DNA of 36,777 nucleotides from Lingula anatina (GCF_001039355.2 NW_019775689.1:137443-174219); one strand, 5' to 3'. Positions 1 through 10,288 are shown, counted from the stretch's first letter. Translations and numbers: made by a program. The notes: generated from the letters alone by a model not told the origin.

Positions 1-21
1 AAAAAAAAAAAAAAAAAAAAA
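1..21. repeat. Poly(A) run at the window edge
   Basis: Twenty-one A bases start the window and run directly into an open reading frame. The position at the extreme edge suggests a scaffold end or assembly artefact rather than a transcript tail, because the coding frame continues to the right of it. Confidence 0.8.
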
Positions 22-197
22 GAACATGCAACATCCACCACGATCACAGTATGTACAAGAATGACGACTTTTTCAGCTGTGACTGGACCTCTCTGCTCCA
101 GATCCTTAAGGGATGCCTATCCAATGGGACGTATGCAATAGGTGTGCACGGGTATAATGGCAACGAAGGGGCCTTCACGGTCTCTATTTCTTGTTAA
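22..197 (+). CDS. Partial terminal exon of an extracellular-type protein
   Basis: One frame stays open from the left edge to a TAA at 195-197, giving about 58 residues after the poly(A). It has three cysteines in its last 50 residues (CDW, GCL, final SC), an NGT sequon, and a closing stretch GTYAIGVHGYNGNEGAFTVS. That closing stretch reads like the last strands of a secreted beta-sandwich domain, similar in style to pre-peptidase C-terminal (PPC) folds. This family link is an impression from motif style, not a match. The 5' part of the gene lies outside the window. An ATG at 51-53 is in frame but probably internal. The gene is convergent with the Rho gene at 1053-2550. Confidence 0.45.
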
Positions 198-1052
198 AGT
201 TAAAGATTTGGGCAATACCAAAAACTGAACTGGAGGGATGATCTGCCCGAGCCTAGCTGTGTTGCTAAAGACTGCAGTTTTCTTCCAAAATGTTGTAAGT
301 TTATTGACAAAGCCGAATGACAGAACAGAAAGTTGAAATGAAGATTATGCATGTATCTCTACATATACTGTGATAAACAATATATATTATCAAGTTGAAT
401 GAAATATCAACATGAAAAATAAATATTTCATTGTCCATAATTTATGCATTATTCGAAGAGAAAATAAGCGAGCAAGAATTCCCTAATACCTATAACTATT
501 TCCAAACTGATTGATATTTGATATCTTTGTCAAAACTTACAGAGATAGTAATACAGGCCTTTAAAAAGCGTTTTTCGTTCATATTTTAAAAAATCATTTA
601 AGTTGGGCATTTTTTTACCAATTACACCACAATGCATTTTGATAACATGAATGGCTTATGTTAGGAAACAAAATGAAATCAAAATCACAGTGGATTAAAG
701 GTATGCCCACAGAGAAGAATAAGTTCCTTGTTAAATCGGATTATGAAAATAAAGTTGAGTAATATCAGGACTGAATACAACTAAAGATAGACTCTGACAA
801 TAATCAGTGAATCAAGTATGGAGAAATAAACGGCGAACTTGGATGTTGCTTCACTTAATACTTTTAAGAATTTATTTAAAAATATGCTTAATTGCTTATT
901 ACAGGAAAACGCGTCCTTCGGGAAGCCTCATAATGTAACTATTGATACGGTAGCACTTTGTTAAATTAATATGTAAGCACTTTCAGCCGTGCTGACTTGC
1001 TTAGATTATTCCTGAGTAATAATAAAAATAATTATTATTTCCGAACAACAGT
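198..1052. other. AT-rich convergent 3' region
   Basis: No gene is seen. It lies between the plus-strand terminal exon and the minus-strand Rho gene stop, so it should contain both 3' UTRs. An AATAAA lies near 418 on the plus strand. TTTATT at 871-876 (AATAAA on the minus strand) is about 180 nt past the Rho stop and could be its poly(A) signal. Confidence 0.5.
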
Positions 1053-2550
1053 TCAACACTCCTTTTTCGACACCGCCGCTCTTGCTACCGTCTCAAACAA
1101 CTCTCGAATTCCTTCCCGCGTTTTTGCTGAACATTCCATATAAGAAAACGCATGTATCTTTTCCGCACTTTTTTGTCCCGCTTGCCAACCAATCGGTTGT
1201 TCGTGTAGAGTCCCTAGTTCACAAATAGTAAATTTGTCATTTCGTAAGTCCTTTTTATTTCCAACTAAAACAATGGGAACATCCGGGCATCGTTTGTTGA
1301 TCTCTGGTGCCCATTTGTATGAGGCATTTTGAAAACTGCCGGGATCGTCAATTGAATAACACAGTAAAACAGCGTCCTTTTTGCTGCCTGAAAGGGAATG
1401 AAGCCTGGTGATGTCATCTAGCCCCGCTGGCTCTCGGAGGATAAGTTCAATCTGGAAGGAAGTTTTCAAAATCGGCATTTCTGATACAGAAGCAATAAGT
1501 TTTTAAAGTATTAAAAGTAAAACAAAAAGTTAAAAAAATATGATATAACAGTTAAAGATATAAATACCACACTCACAATTTACTTTCTCGATATTCACTC
1601 TTGAAAATGATAGGGTTTCGTGTGAGGGGGGGATTAACACAGAGATCATGTGGGTCCTGCATCAAATTTAAAACAGACGTTTTTCTTTATTATTCAAGTG
1701 TGGAACAAACAAAATAATGTAAGATTTTTGATATTGTTGATAATGAGAACGTGGGCTGAAATGATATGCAGCGCAACAAATAAAAAAATAATTACCATTT
1801 TGCCAACAATTTCTATGTATGAAATATAAAATGTAAAATTTTGAAATTTCTCGCTTTTATCAAGCGGATCCTGCATCAAGTTTAAAACAGACGTTTTTCT
1901 TTATTATTCAAGTGTGGAACAAACAAAATATATGTAAGATTTTTTGATATTGTTGATAATGAGAATGTGGGCTGAGACGATATGCAGCTCAACATTTAAA
2001 CTGTCGTTTGTCCACATGAAAAAATAATAACCATTTTGCCATCAATTTCTATGTATGAAATATTACTCGTGGAAGGGACAGGAAGACGTTTTGTGGCGAA
2101 GTTGCCCTTTGTGAAAACGCTGACTAGACAAGACTTTCCACAACCCTCGTCTCCAAGAATGATTATTGTTTTGCGTGGCTGATGAGCTTTAGAAGACCTA
2201 TCTGAAAATAAAAATGTATTCCACTTGCCGAATAATAGCATTTAACTCTCTCTCTCTCTCTCTCTCTCTGTCTGAGCAATATTATCGCAAATAATTTATA
2301 ATTCCTCTCGTATCCTCGCTAAGTCATCATTTTCCCATCTTTTATACTGCCCTCAGATAACACAAGAACAGTATTACATCAATAAAAATAGTGTTCAACG
2401 CGGAAACAACGTTAAACTGATCTGTAATAATCATTTAAAAATGTTACTTTGTATTTAGATATTTATTTTTAAAGGTAATAGTAAAATAATATCAAAAAAT
2501 GAAAACGAGAGTTACTCCTCACCATTGTATAGACACGACCACAATCCCAT
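1053..2550 (-). CDS. Atypical Rho-family GTPase, N-acylation type, degenerate switches
   Basis: Three coding exons on the minus strand: 2550-2523 (28 nt), 2201-2032 (170 nt), 1451-1053 (399 nt), encoding 198 residues. The ATG at 2550 follows an in-frame TGA three codons upstream and opens MGLWSCLYN; the donor is a strong GTGAGG. Exon 2 follows TTTTCAG and holds the P-loop GDEGCGKSC. Exon 3 follows TTCCAG and holds NKKDL and ECSAK, which bind the guanine base, plus a Rho-type insert. Compared with RhoA, Gly14 is Glu28, Thr37 of switch I is Val51, DTAGQE has become EPAGLD and Gln63 is Leu77. It is therefore unlikely to hydrolyse GTP normally or bind usual effectors, recalling Rnd/RhoH-type atypical Rhos. 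The protein ends SKKEC with no CAAX box. The exon 2 donor (GTTATT) is weak. It could also be a decaying copy, but the frame is intact throughout. Confidence 0.82.
1655..2063. repeat. Partial tandem duplication covering the end of Rho exon 2
   Basis: 1655-1827 and 1869-2063 are near-identical, offset by about 214-236 nt. The copied unit includes the last ~30 nt of exon 2 (coding ISYIEI-x-GKM) and its donor plus adjoining intron. The inner copy (1655-1827) has Val instead of Asp in that peptide, a donor GTAATT that looks better than the used GTTATT, and no visible acceptor upstream. It is most simply a non-functional exon fragment that enlarges intron 2 to 580 nt. Confidence 0.85.
2246..2269. 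repeat. (CT)n microsatellite
   Basis: A short CT array in intron 1 of the Rho gene, just upstream of exon 2. A similar array lies at 2797-2822. Confidence 0.9.
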
Positions 2551-2656
2551 CGTCGTGGTTCAAAAAACATATGTACCTGTTATTTACAATATTTATCTGT
2601 GATCTTTGTTGTGATTCTCTCGCGCTAGAAAATGACTAGCCGGGCGAACCACGCTC

Positions 2657-2713
2657 TTTTATAATGGAGGTCCGTAATGCTAAAAATAGCCTCACTGTGT
2701 GGTTTATTTATAG
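2657..2713 (-). promoter_or_regulatory. TATA box plus two MEF2-type sites, first Rho gene
   Basis: Read on the minus strand, CTATAAATAA (2713-2704) and CTATTTTTAG (2689-2680) both fit the MEF2 consensus CTA(A/T)4TA(A/G). They are followed 16 nt later by TATAAAA (2663-2657). The TATA box lies 107 nt above the ATG, leaving room for a short 5' UTR. The 15-mer TGAGGCTATTTTTAG is repeated exactly in the second Rho promoter. Muscle or other MEF2-driven expression is an inference. Confidence 0.7.
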
Positions 2714-3800
2714 GGTAATGACTGGGTTAAGATTTTTTGGAAGATTGCTGTGCAAAGCCTTTGCACTATCATTATTTGCATATTAACATGTCAAATCTCT
2801 CTCTCTTTCTCTCTCTCTCTCTCATCAAATTGTAGATTATAAAAATTTTTTGAACTAAATAATAAAAAACAATTTTCGGCGATAGAGGTCGGCTGATTGT
2901 TGACACTGTTGTTACATTTTATCTGTTTTAACTTAAAATTAGCTTTTTTTAAATTTAATATTACACACGTATTTGAAAGTGTGGTTGGTATTTTTTCCTG
3001 TCTTAATTGGCTGTTAGCATTTTGTTTTGTTATTGTAAATAATGAATATATTTTCTAGTGTCGAAGCCACTAGCAACATAACGCTTTTTATAAAATGTTT
3101 TAATATTAATTTATACATCGTTTTAAAATTAATTATTCATCGCGGTTAATTTTACGAAATGATGTCGATGTACTGTATTTTTTTGGTGTCGTATTGTTTC
3201 TTATTTTACACATTTTCAGTCATGTTGCAATAGAAAATAAATATAAAGACAACTTTTTGCATTGGTTTATTTACATGTTAATTCTTCCATTTATGTATAT
3301 ATTTATTATAACAATATAGTAATCGAAGTAATAATTATTATTTTTAAATCTTATCAATATTATTGGCATTTGTGAAAATGGGGCTTTTCATTTTCCTTCC
3401 TTTATTTTCACCAGGACAGGGAATATACACATTAGTTGTGTAACGAACCATGAAGAGTGAAGGACTATCATAAAAACCCACAGCTCACTGACTGACGACT
3501 TTTTATCTACTCTCTATTTTCTTTCAAGGGGAGTGTGTTTCCCAACTCCCAACAACTATTAAATATATCATTACATTACCATGGGCTATGACACATCAAT
3601 TTTACTGAAAGGTAGCGATGAAAAAAGTTGCTTGATTTTATCTAGCTTTAATTTGGTATACTTAAGGTTAAATTGCTAGTTCAGATGACAATTACTCCCA
3701 CGAGTGATAATTTAGGTGACTCTAAAAACTGACCTTTACTTTGGTCAAGCCATTTAGGCTACTCCCTGACCGATAAATCACTTATTACTTATCTCGTTTA
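2714..3800. other. AT-rich intergenic DNA, no gene seen
   Basis: Distal upstream region of the first Rho gene. Only a CT microsatellite (2797-2822) and very AT-rich sequence are visible. Confidence 0.5.
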
Positions 3801-3802
3801 TA

Positions 3803-5464
3803 CAGACTTGACATTTAATATGGAATATTTTTTTCCAAGTCATTTTTCATCAGTTTTTTGCTATTTTGCTGACTGATAAATGAAAATAAGGATTAAATTC
3901 GTGTTTTAATAACTTTAAATTATCTCTTTGATGTCATGCTGACACCAGCTCATTGGTTGAATTCGACAGTGAGGCAAACAGAAATACATTGCCTATTCTA
4001 TGTCATACGACATCCATTAAAAGAGATATTTTGGATCTCTATATTTTCAAAATTATCGTCTGTAAAAGAGTTATACGCTACACAATGGACCCTCATGTCA
4101 GTGTGTAGTCATAGTAACGGTCGCTGTTACGCCTGGCCTCTTCTGTCTGTTACCAGCGCTCTCAAGCGGCAAGGCATTCCTTGGGAAAAGTTTTTAGAGT
4201 TCAATCTGGAATATTATTCCAGGCATCGGTCCAAAATTGTCCAATTTGGTCCAGTTTTGATGTAGGGCATGTAAGCAGTTGATTCGGCGAGTAATGGCTT
4301 ACCCACATATTGTCTATGCGGTTCAAATGTGGCGATTTTGATGACCAGGGTAGCTGCTCATTCCCTTGGTTCTGTAAGTTATCTGCTATTAAAAGTGCTC
4401 TGTGTGAACCGGCAATCTGACCGTGCAACCTAAAATTGTTCCTAAGGTGCCCCTTATCAAATGATAGTCAAGTGGTTCCCAGATTATTCCTTTATTTGAT
4501 CTGGTTCAGGTTTTCGTCAATGACTACCATTGGTGTTTTGGCACCAATGTGGTATCCACTCCAAATACTGACGCTGTCAATGACCCGTGTCACTTTACAC
4601 GCGGTACATGCTTCGTCGTAGGCCTCTTCTGGATGTCTGTAAACTCTGTTTTGACTAGCTGGGAGGTACAGGTGAAATCTGACCTCAATAAAGAAAGCCA
4701 CGCGGTTTCAGTGTTCTACCCAGAAACGGTCATGGCCCCCAATTCATTAGAGAAACAGACGACGATGTTTTGCTGTTTACAGTGGGTACCTCGCAGGTCA
4801 TCTGGTATTCTAACCTGCTAAAACCAGTTTGGTGCTCGTTAAGGGCCTTGAAAAACGCATTGTGGTGGCAATTTACCCCTCGTTCTGAACAGACTGGGTG
4901 GCTTTTGTTTAGTTGCAGCTGCGTATCCCGAAAGACAGTGGGTCCTGAACCCTGGAGATAAGATTTCGATGCATTGGGTGTGACCTCTGTGTAGTTACAT
5001 CAGTCTGGGTATTACTCTATAAAACTGTGCGGACCGTTCCGTTTGGCGCTGTAATCTGTCTGGTAGTGTCTGTCTTTTTCGCGCCATTCTGCCACAAATT
5101 TACAAATTTGTAAAGCACTCATTAGCTCATTTTACGCACTGCAAAACTGACCGCTTGCATGCAAAATTTCAAATTCTTCTATGGAATAGTTGCCGACATA
5201 CGGATATTTTTTTGACAGAACCAAGATTTGCCTAAGCCAAGCATTGACCAGCCCAAAAGAACACTACCCAATTAAATCACCGCATTTTACATAATGTAGC
5301 AGCGCAACAGACATGGAAGTCAGTTAATTGGTAGCGACACACCTGACTACACACTTCTCCATTCACAAATCTTATATGAGATCGGTTTTTTTTTTAAAAA
5401 AGAACGAATTTTTACCTAGGCATACCTTCGAAACTGAAATATTCCATATTAAATGTCAAGTCTG
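3803..5464 (-). mobile_element. Tc1/mariner-type transposon, inactive
   Basis: The ends are perfect 28-bp inverted repeats (3803-3830 and 5437-5464) starting CAGACTTGACATTTAATATG, each flanked by a TA dinucleotide (3801-3802 and 5465-5466), the expected Tc1/mariner target duplication. The 1662-bp length is normal for the superfamily. It carries a broken transposase on the minus strand. It sits between the two Rho genes and may have inserted after their duplication. Confidence 0.88.
4201..4990 (-). pseudogene. Tc1-like transposase relic
   Basis: Transposase similarity is spread over at least two frames. One piece (4701-4492) contains RVYRHPEEAYDEAC followed by GAKTPMVVIDENLNQ, which matches the central DDE region of Tc1-like transposases. 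The next piece (4428-4201) contains HRALLIADNLQNQGNEQLPW then SSKSPHLNRIDNMW, corresponding to the family's DNARPHRA...LPWPSRSPDLNPIEHLW. The second catalytic Asp motif (DNA-x-x-H) has become GQIAGSH and the third acidic residue is Asp in RID. The first catalytic Asp region reads FIEVRF instead of SDESRF. Frameshifts and lost catalytic residues mean it cannot encode an active enzyme. Further similarity to the N-terminal half continues weakly towards 4990. Confidence 0.85.
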
Positions 5465-5466
5465 TA

Positions 5467-6150
5467 TTATAAAAAAAGTTGTAAAAAACATATAAGGCCC
5501 ACGTCCGTAGACGGGGCGAGCTGGTGTGGGGTTAAAACCCGTCTTTTTGGCAAGAAAAGGTCCCCTCTGAATCAATACTTGATCTGAGTTCTACATGTAT
5601 GTCATTTCTTATGCTGGGTCAACTGAGGGGAGGGAAAGGTCCAGTTTTCGGCAAAAAGAGACCCGGTTGCTGACAGCAGGCCTGTTGGTAGACATTATAT
5701 TGTTATTCTTTGTTGCTGTCGTTTACTATGATGGAATGAAAGTGGGAGAGAGCGGTGGGAGAGAGGGTCGCCACTGGGCTATACTGTAAGGTTGTGATTA
5801 TAGTAAAAAGAGAGATGCGCGCTTGCACATTTACTGACAAGACCTCGATAATAGTATCAATTTTATAGTTTAAGAGTCATATTCTTCACAGATGACGAGG
5901 GTCTGGAAACACCATTTATATGCCTTAAATATCGTTAAGAAAAATCGCGATTGTAATTCATCCAAAAAAAAACTGAAAGTTATCGAATGTCAAAACTTAA
6001 CGGTTGGTTAACAACAAATATTTATTATGAAAGACACTTAATGTGTATAATTACAAAAAACAAAAAAAAAACAAAAAAAAAAAACTGATGCCACATATAG
6101 CCTAATTGTACATGTATAGCAGAAGGTATTGCAGCATTACTTGAAATATA
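5467..6150. other. Intergenic DNA downstream of the second Rho gene
   Basis: No supported gene. Short open frames here lack recognisable motifs. An A/C-rich simple run lies at 6054-6084. Confidence 0.4.
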
Positions 6151-6156
6151 TTTATT
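6151..6156 (-). terminator. Candidate poly(A) signal AATAAA, second Rho gene
   Basis: TTTATT on the plus strand reads AATAAA on the minus strand, about 90 nt after the stop codon of the Rho gene at 6242-7369. Confidence 0.5.
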
Positions 6157-6241
6157 TTTTAATACCATGATTGTCTTTACTTTGCTTCTCTTTGCCCAGC
6201 ATCACTCATGACAAATTTCTTTAGAACAGAGTGAAAAAAAA

Positions 6242-7369
6242 TTAACATCTGCGATGGATCTTACGGCGTTTCCTTTTCAATAACGTCGCTCTCGTGGCAG
6301 TCTCAAATACGTCCCTAACGCCCTCTCGCGTTTTCGCCGAACACTCAAGAAAAGAAAAAGCACCAATTTTTGCCGCAGTGTCTTCCCCAGCCATGTAATC
6401 CACCGGTTTTTCGTTCAGTTTTGCCAGTTCAGTAATGATCTCTTCATCTTTTTTCAAGTCCTTTTTATTTGCCACTAGAACTACAGGAACATTGGGACAA
6501 AAATGGTTGATCTCCGGGGCCCATTTTTCGGCGATGTTGGCCAGGCTGTCGGGACTGTCGATGGAGTAACACATCAGGATGACGTCAGTATCGGGATAAG
6601 ATAAGGGCCGTAAGCGGTCGTAATCTTCCTGCCCGGCAGTATCCCAAAGTGCCAACTCGATCTAAAATAACAAAATTAATTCTGATTAAAAACAGTAGGG
6701 ACATATGAGAGAGAGAGAGAGAGACTCAATCTTAAATAACAAAAATTAATGCAACTTAAAAATAGTAGAGATATATATGAGAGAGAGAGAGACCGACCGA
6801 CCGACCTAAAATCAAATGAACGCTATATTTTACAAAAGACAATTTTAACTCTCAAGTTTTCAATTTAATTCTAAAAAAATACTACAAAAGAGACGCACCT
6901 GTTTTCCATCCACTTCTATGTCTGTTACGTAGTTCTCAAAGACGGTGGGAATATAGCTGAGGGTAAAGTCGTCCTGTGTAAACACGTTGAGCAGGCAGGA
7001 TTTACCGCAGGCCCCATCCCCAACAATCACCAACTTCTTTCTCATAGGGTACGCCGTAGAATCTGCGTCTGAAAGGTCAGATTCTTTTTTCTTAAAACAA
7101 GTTATCGAACAAGTGTTTCGATTTAACAGTGTGTAAATCGAGTGTTTCAATTTAATAACCGGATAATTAGAGAGAACTGTGGCTTTAGAAAGTCACGGAC
7201 GATTTATCGATTTATTTATCATTCAAGCAAATAAATAAACGACTGAAAAAGCATTACTGAATTATTTTTTCTGCAATGTATGACCACGTTTTATACTTTA
7301 TTTACTGGTAAAGAGAAAAGGAATATACTCACCACATGAATTACCGCCTAGACATGCAAACAACCCCAT
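6242..7369 (-). CDS. RhoA-like GTPase with N-acylation signal and no CAAX box
   Basis: Three coding exons on the minus strand: 7369-7333 (37 nt), 7068-6899 (170 nt), 6661-6242 (420 nt), encoding 208 residues. The ATG at 7369 lies five codons after an in-frame TGA and opens [12 protein letters not shown]; exon 1 ends at a consensus GTGAGT donor. Exon 2 follows CTTTCAG and its donor is GTGCGT; exon 3 follows TTTTAG. All switch motifs are intact: GDGACGKS P-loop, PTVFENY switch I with Thr54, DTAGQE switch II with Gln80, ANKKDL and ECSAK, plus the Rho insert. This is a membrane signalling switch expected to act on the actin cytoskeleton. Unlike RhoA (193 aa, ending in CAAX), it ends [11 protein letters not shown]-stop: a polybasic tail and one terminal Cys. 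Gly2 and Cys6 fit N-myristoylation with nearby palmitoylation. Its paralogue lies at 1053-2550. Confidence 0.9.
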
Positions 7370-7522
7370 TTGAATCTCCTGTCAAACAGTTTAATGAAAA
7401 AAATAATAAAAATATTGAACTAACAAACAACGTGTTTTCTGTTTCTAGATCCCTTCTTCACAGTTTGTGACGATAAAGTCTGACTTAATTGCCTATGTCC
7501 GGCAAAGACCCATGCTGCCAAG

Positions 7523-7581
7523 TTTTATAAGAGATTTCCTACTTACTAAAAATAGCCTCAAACAGCGAATGCTATTTTTAG
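7523..7581 (-). promoter_or_regulatory. TATA box plus two MEF2-type sites, second Rho gene
   Basis: Read on the minus strand, CTAAAAATAG (7581-7572) and CTATTTTTAG (7555-7546) are perfect MEF2-type sites, followed 16 nt later by TATAAAA (7529-7523), 154 nt above the ATG. The TATA-to-MEF2 spacing and the 15-mer around the proximal MEF2 site are the same as in the first Rho promoter. A CACGTG E-box lies just beyond, near 7592. Confidence 0.7.
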
Positions 7582-7599
7582 AATTTTGAGTCACGTGTG

Positions 7600-9369
7600 T
7601 AGCCTATATCTTTCTTGGTATTGATTAGACCTCTATGGGGTTTTATAGCACAAGGCCTGATGACGTAAGCTCACCAGTTTAGACTTTGTTATTTAACGCC
7701 TGGATATGTATTTAATTAATACTGAATTTCATTTTTGTCACAAACTATGCACCCAGTACATTCTAATGTAACGAATATGCAGCATATACTAGTATTAGGC
7801 CCTATAGCTAGCATATACGGCTATACTGCGACCAGGTCAAGATTCAGGATGTAAGGTGCAGTTGACCCGGTTAACAGGAAAAAGTTAACGTACGAGGCCT
7901 TGTATTTGGTCATATTTTAAGGATTAATCATTCAAGGCCTTCTCTGATGTGGGGGAATACTACTACTTCTAAATTAAAAAGGGGCATGTCTGAAAAAGTT
8001 GAGAATATTAGAATGCTGTGCTGGGGGGTGGGGGGGGAGGGTCAGGAAGGTCTTGGTGTTTTCAACGTCTCCGGTATATATTTATCTCGTCATTGGTGAA
8101 CATGAAGCACATTAAATAAAGTATTTTCATAAAATATTCTTTGTTTGCCACCCACCCTTCTCACCTCACCTGAGCAGAAAAAGTGAAACGGCGTTTCTCA
8201 GGATGTGACAACTTATAAGAACGTTTTTTCATATGTTACCACTGTATATCTGTTGATTTAATTATTGGCCGTTTTATATTTGAAAATGTAGTGTGGTGAT
8301 TTCATAACAGTATACATGAAGCGAGTTGATTTATAGCAATACTGAGGCTTTTATTCTAAATACGTTATATTTGAAAGGGTGGGCGGGGTTGGTTTGACTG
8401 TAGGATAGTCTACTTAAGAGGTAAAAAGAGGTTAGGAGTTATATATCTAGCGGAAAAGTACCTTTAACATGATTCAACTGCGCTTTTTACTCTGAAGGGC
8501 AATTATAATTACAGAAAGATAATTCATAATTTGATGATTTTAATAAAATATTAAATTAAAATGTCTAAAATCCTCAACCCGCAGTGTGTATCAAGCGCTC
8601 TTGCTGTTGTAAAGTTCATTTCTACAACTATGCCAAAGTAGAAAATTAACCTAACATAAGTCGCTGTCGTAAAGCAGCCTTACAAGTGTATTATAAAGAA
8701 ATATGATAATATCACACGTGTACTTACTACAATGCATTAAGTAAGTGGTTATAATATTTCATATTATATTATTCATTATTATCCTTATTGTATACATGTA
8801 TATATATATATATACTACCCTTCGTAGAAGCGGTGGATTAAAGAGCCAGCAAATGTCAAACTATGTACACATTTATAGCTCAATAAACATTATTATTATT
8901 ATTATTATTATCATAAATTGCCAACAAATTGTGACCAGTTCACTTGTAAACCCGCCCCTTTAATGCCCTCAATTTATATGCAAGTTTACCTCACTCCCCC
9001 TCTCCNGTTTAAAATACTTAACTCATCTAACACCTTTTTATACAACCATGGCCGGTAAGAGATCGTGAAAAACCATAAACGGTTATGCATACAGATATTA
9101 AAGGTAAAAATCGATCAATGGGAGGCTGATGTTGTCAAAAGAGATTGGCGGACGATTGGAGAAACTGCCCCCCCCCCTCTCTCTTACTGGGGTGTCTGGA
9201 GAGAGGGGAGGGGGCTTTCTTCCTTTCTCAAGTTCGTTTCTCCCTCTCAAAACTAGTTTAAAACGCAGATCCAGACAACCAAGAATTTTCCCGTATACCT
9301 GACCCCTACATATTATAATACAAGTGTCTTCGTCTATTATTTCGTATGCTATTTGAAGAGAAAAGCTAC

Positions 9370-9400
<31 letters not shown>

Positions 9401-9777
9401 ACCCAAACAAACACGAAATATCAACGAAAACGCCAATTCGGCACCGCTGAAGCTCTCGATCCTTTCCCTCACACCTGACGTTGTTTGTTATCAACGGCGA
9501 CTGTCAGACGAGAAGCTGAAGGTGGCTAGCTACACCGTACACAGCGCGGATTTGAAAACGGTCTCTAAAGCACACGATTTCTCCAGGCTTTATTGATCTA
9601 TGGACAAAGTATGCGCATGTTTATTTTGCAAGGTGGCGTCCTAGCCAACAGTAAACAACAGCATTGAATGTACTCCACTCCGCTTCTGTAATAACGGCAG
9701 TGAATGCAAGGGCAAATAGAGCTTCGGTTTGCCAGTGACTGAACTCGTTACCTTAGTACGATTGCAGTTGGATGGAT
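7600..9777. other. Intergenic region with simple repeats, no gene seen
   Basis: Contains a G-rich run (8024-8041), a TA run (8807-8816), an ATT array (8887-8911), a C-run followed by a CA array (9369-9402) and one N at 9006. Short open frames are low-complexity and have no family motifs. Confidence 0.5.
9369..9402. repeat. Poly(C) plus (CA)n microsatellite
   Basis: About 18 C bases run directly into a CA array. Confidence 0.9.
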
Positions 9778-9881
9778 TATAAATACGGCGTGGCAAGGTA
9801 GCTTGACTCCAAACGAAACATTGAACAGGTGCAATATCTGGGGTGCAATAGACTGTAGCAGGTTTTTTACGAGCGGCAAAG
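9778..9881 (+). promoter_or_regulatory. TATA promoter and non-coding first exon of the Pro/Gly-rich protein gene
   Basis: TATAAATA at 9778-9785 is followed by about 96 nt without any ATG up to a strong donor CAAAG|GTAAGTG, with the exon ending at 9881. Transcription would start near 9810. The next acceptor, TCTTTCAG, ends at 10856, so this would be a 5' UTR exon with a ~975-nt intron. The TATA box and donor are seen; the link to the coding exon is inferred from spacing. Confidence 0.6.
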
Positions 9882-10261
9882 GTAAGTGTACGGCTGAGTG
9901 TAAGGCTGGAGTGAAGACCATACAGAGANCCTCAAAAAAAAATAAATAAATAAATAAATAAAGTAAAAGACCGAAATTTATCTGTCGGGCAGCAGATAAA
10001 GACCTTAAAACTGTTCAAACGACACCTTCTTTAAACTTCTCGTCGTACATTTGGCCTACACCCTCCCACCCCCACCTCCAATTTATAAGGCACAGATAGT
10101 AAGCCTAAAATATATGTGCAAATATTAATTTTCGGGAAATGCACCGAAACTTGTGCGTGACATTTCTTTTAGTTTTACCCTTTGGCACTATATACATACA
10201 TATATACATGTATGCTGGCATTTGCTGGAGTTTAGTGACTTCTTTGACATAAGTACACACA

Positions 10262-10288
10262 AACACACACACACACACACACACACAT
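10262..10288. repeat. (AC)n microsatellite
   Basis: Uninterrupted CA array inside the presumed intron 1. An AAAT/TAAA array lies at 9939-9961 in the same intron. Confidence 0.9.

Noticed and set aside
1694-1879. 61-codon minus-strand frame containing YIEIVGKMVIIF
   Set aside because: It is the duplicated end of Rho exon 2 without an acceptor, so it is described as part of the duplication, not as a gene.
7081-7150. Upstream in-frame ATG ([10 protein letters not shown]) extending the second Rho exon
   Set aside because: It lies upstream of a clear CTTTCAG acceptor; joining exon 1 at 7333 gives a matching phase and the start conserved with the paralogue.
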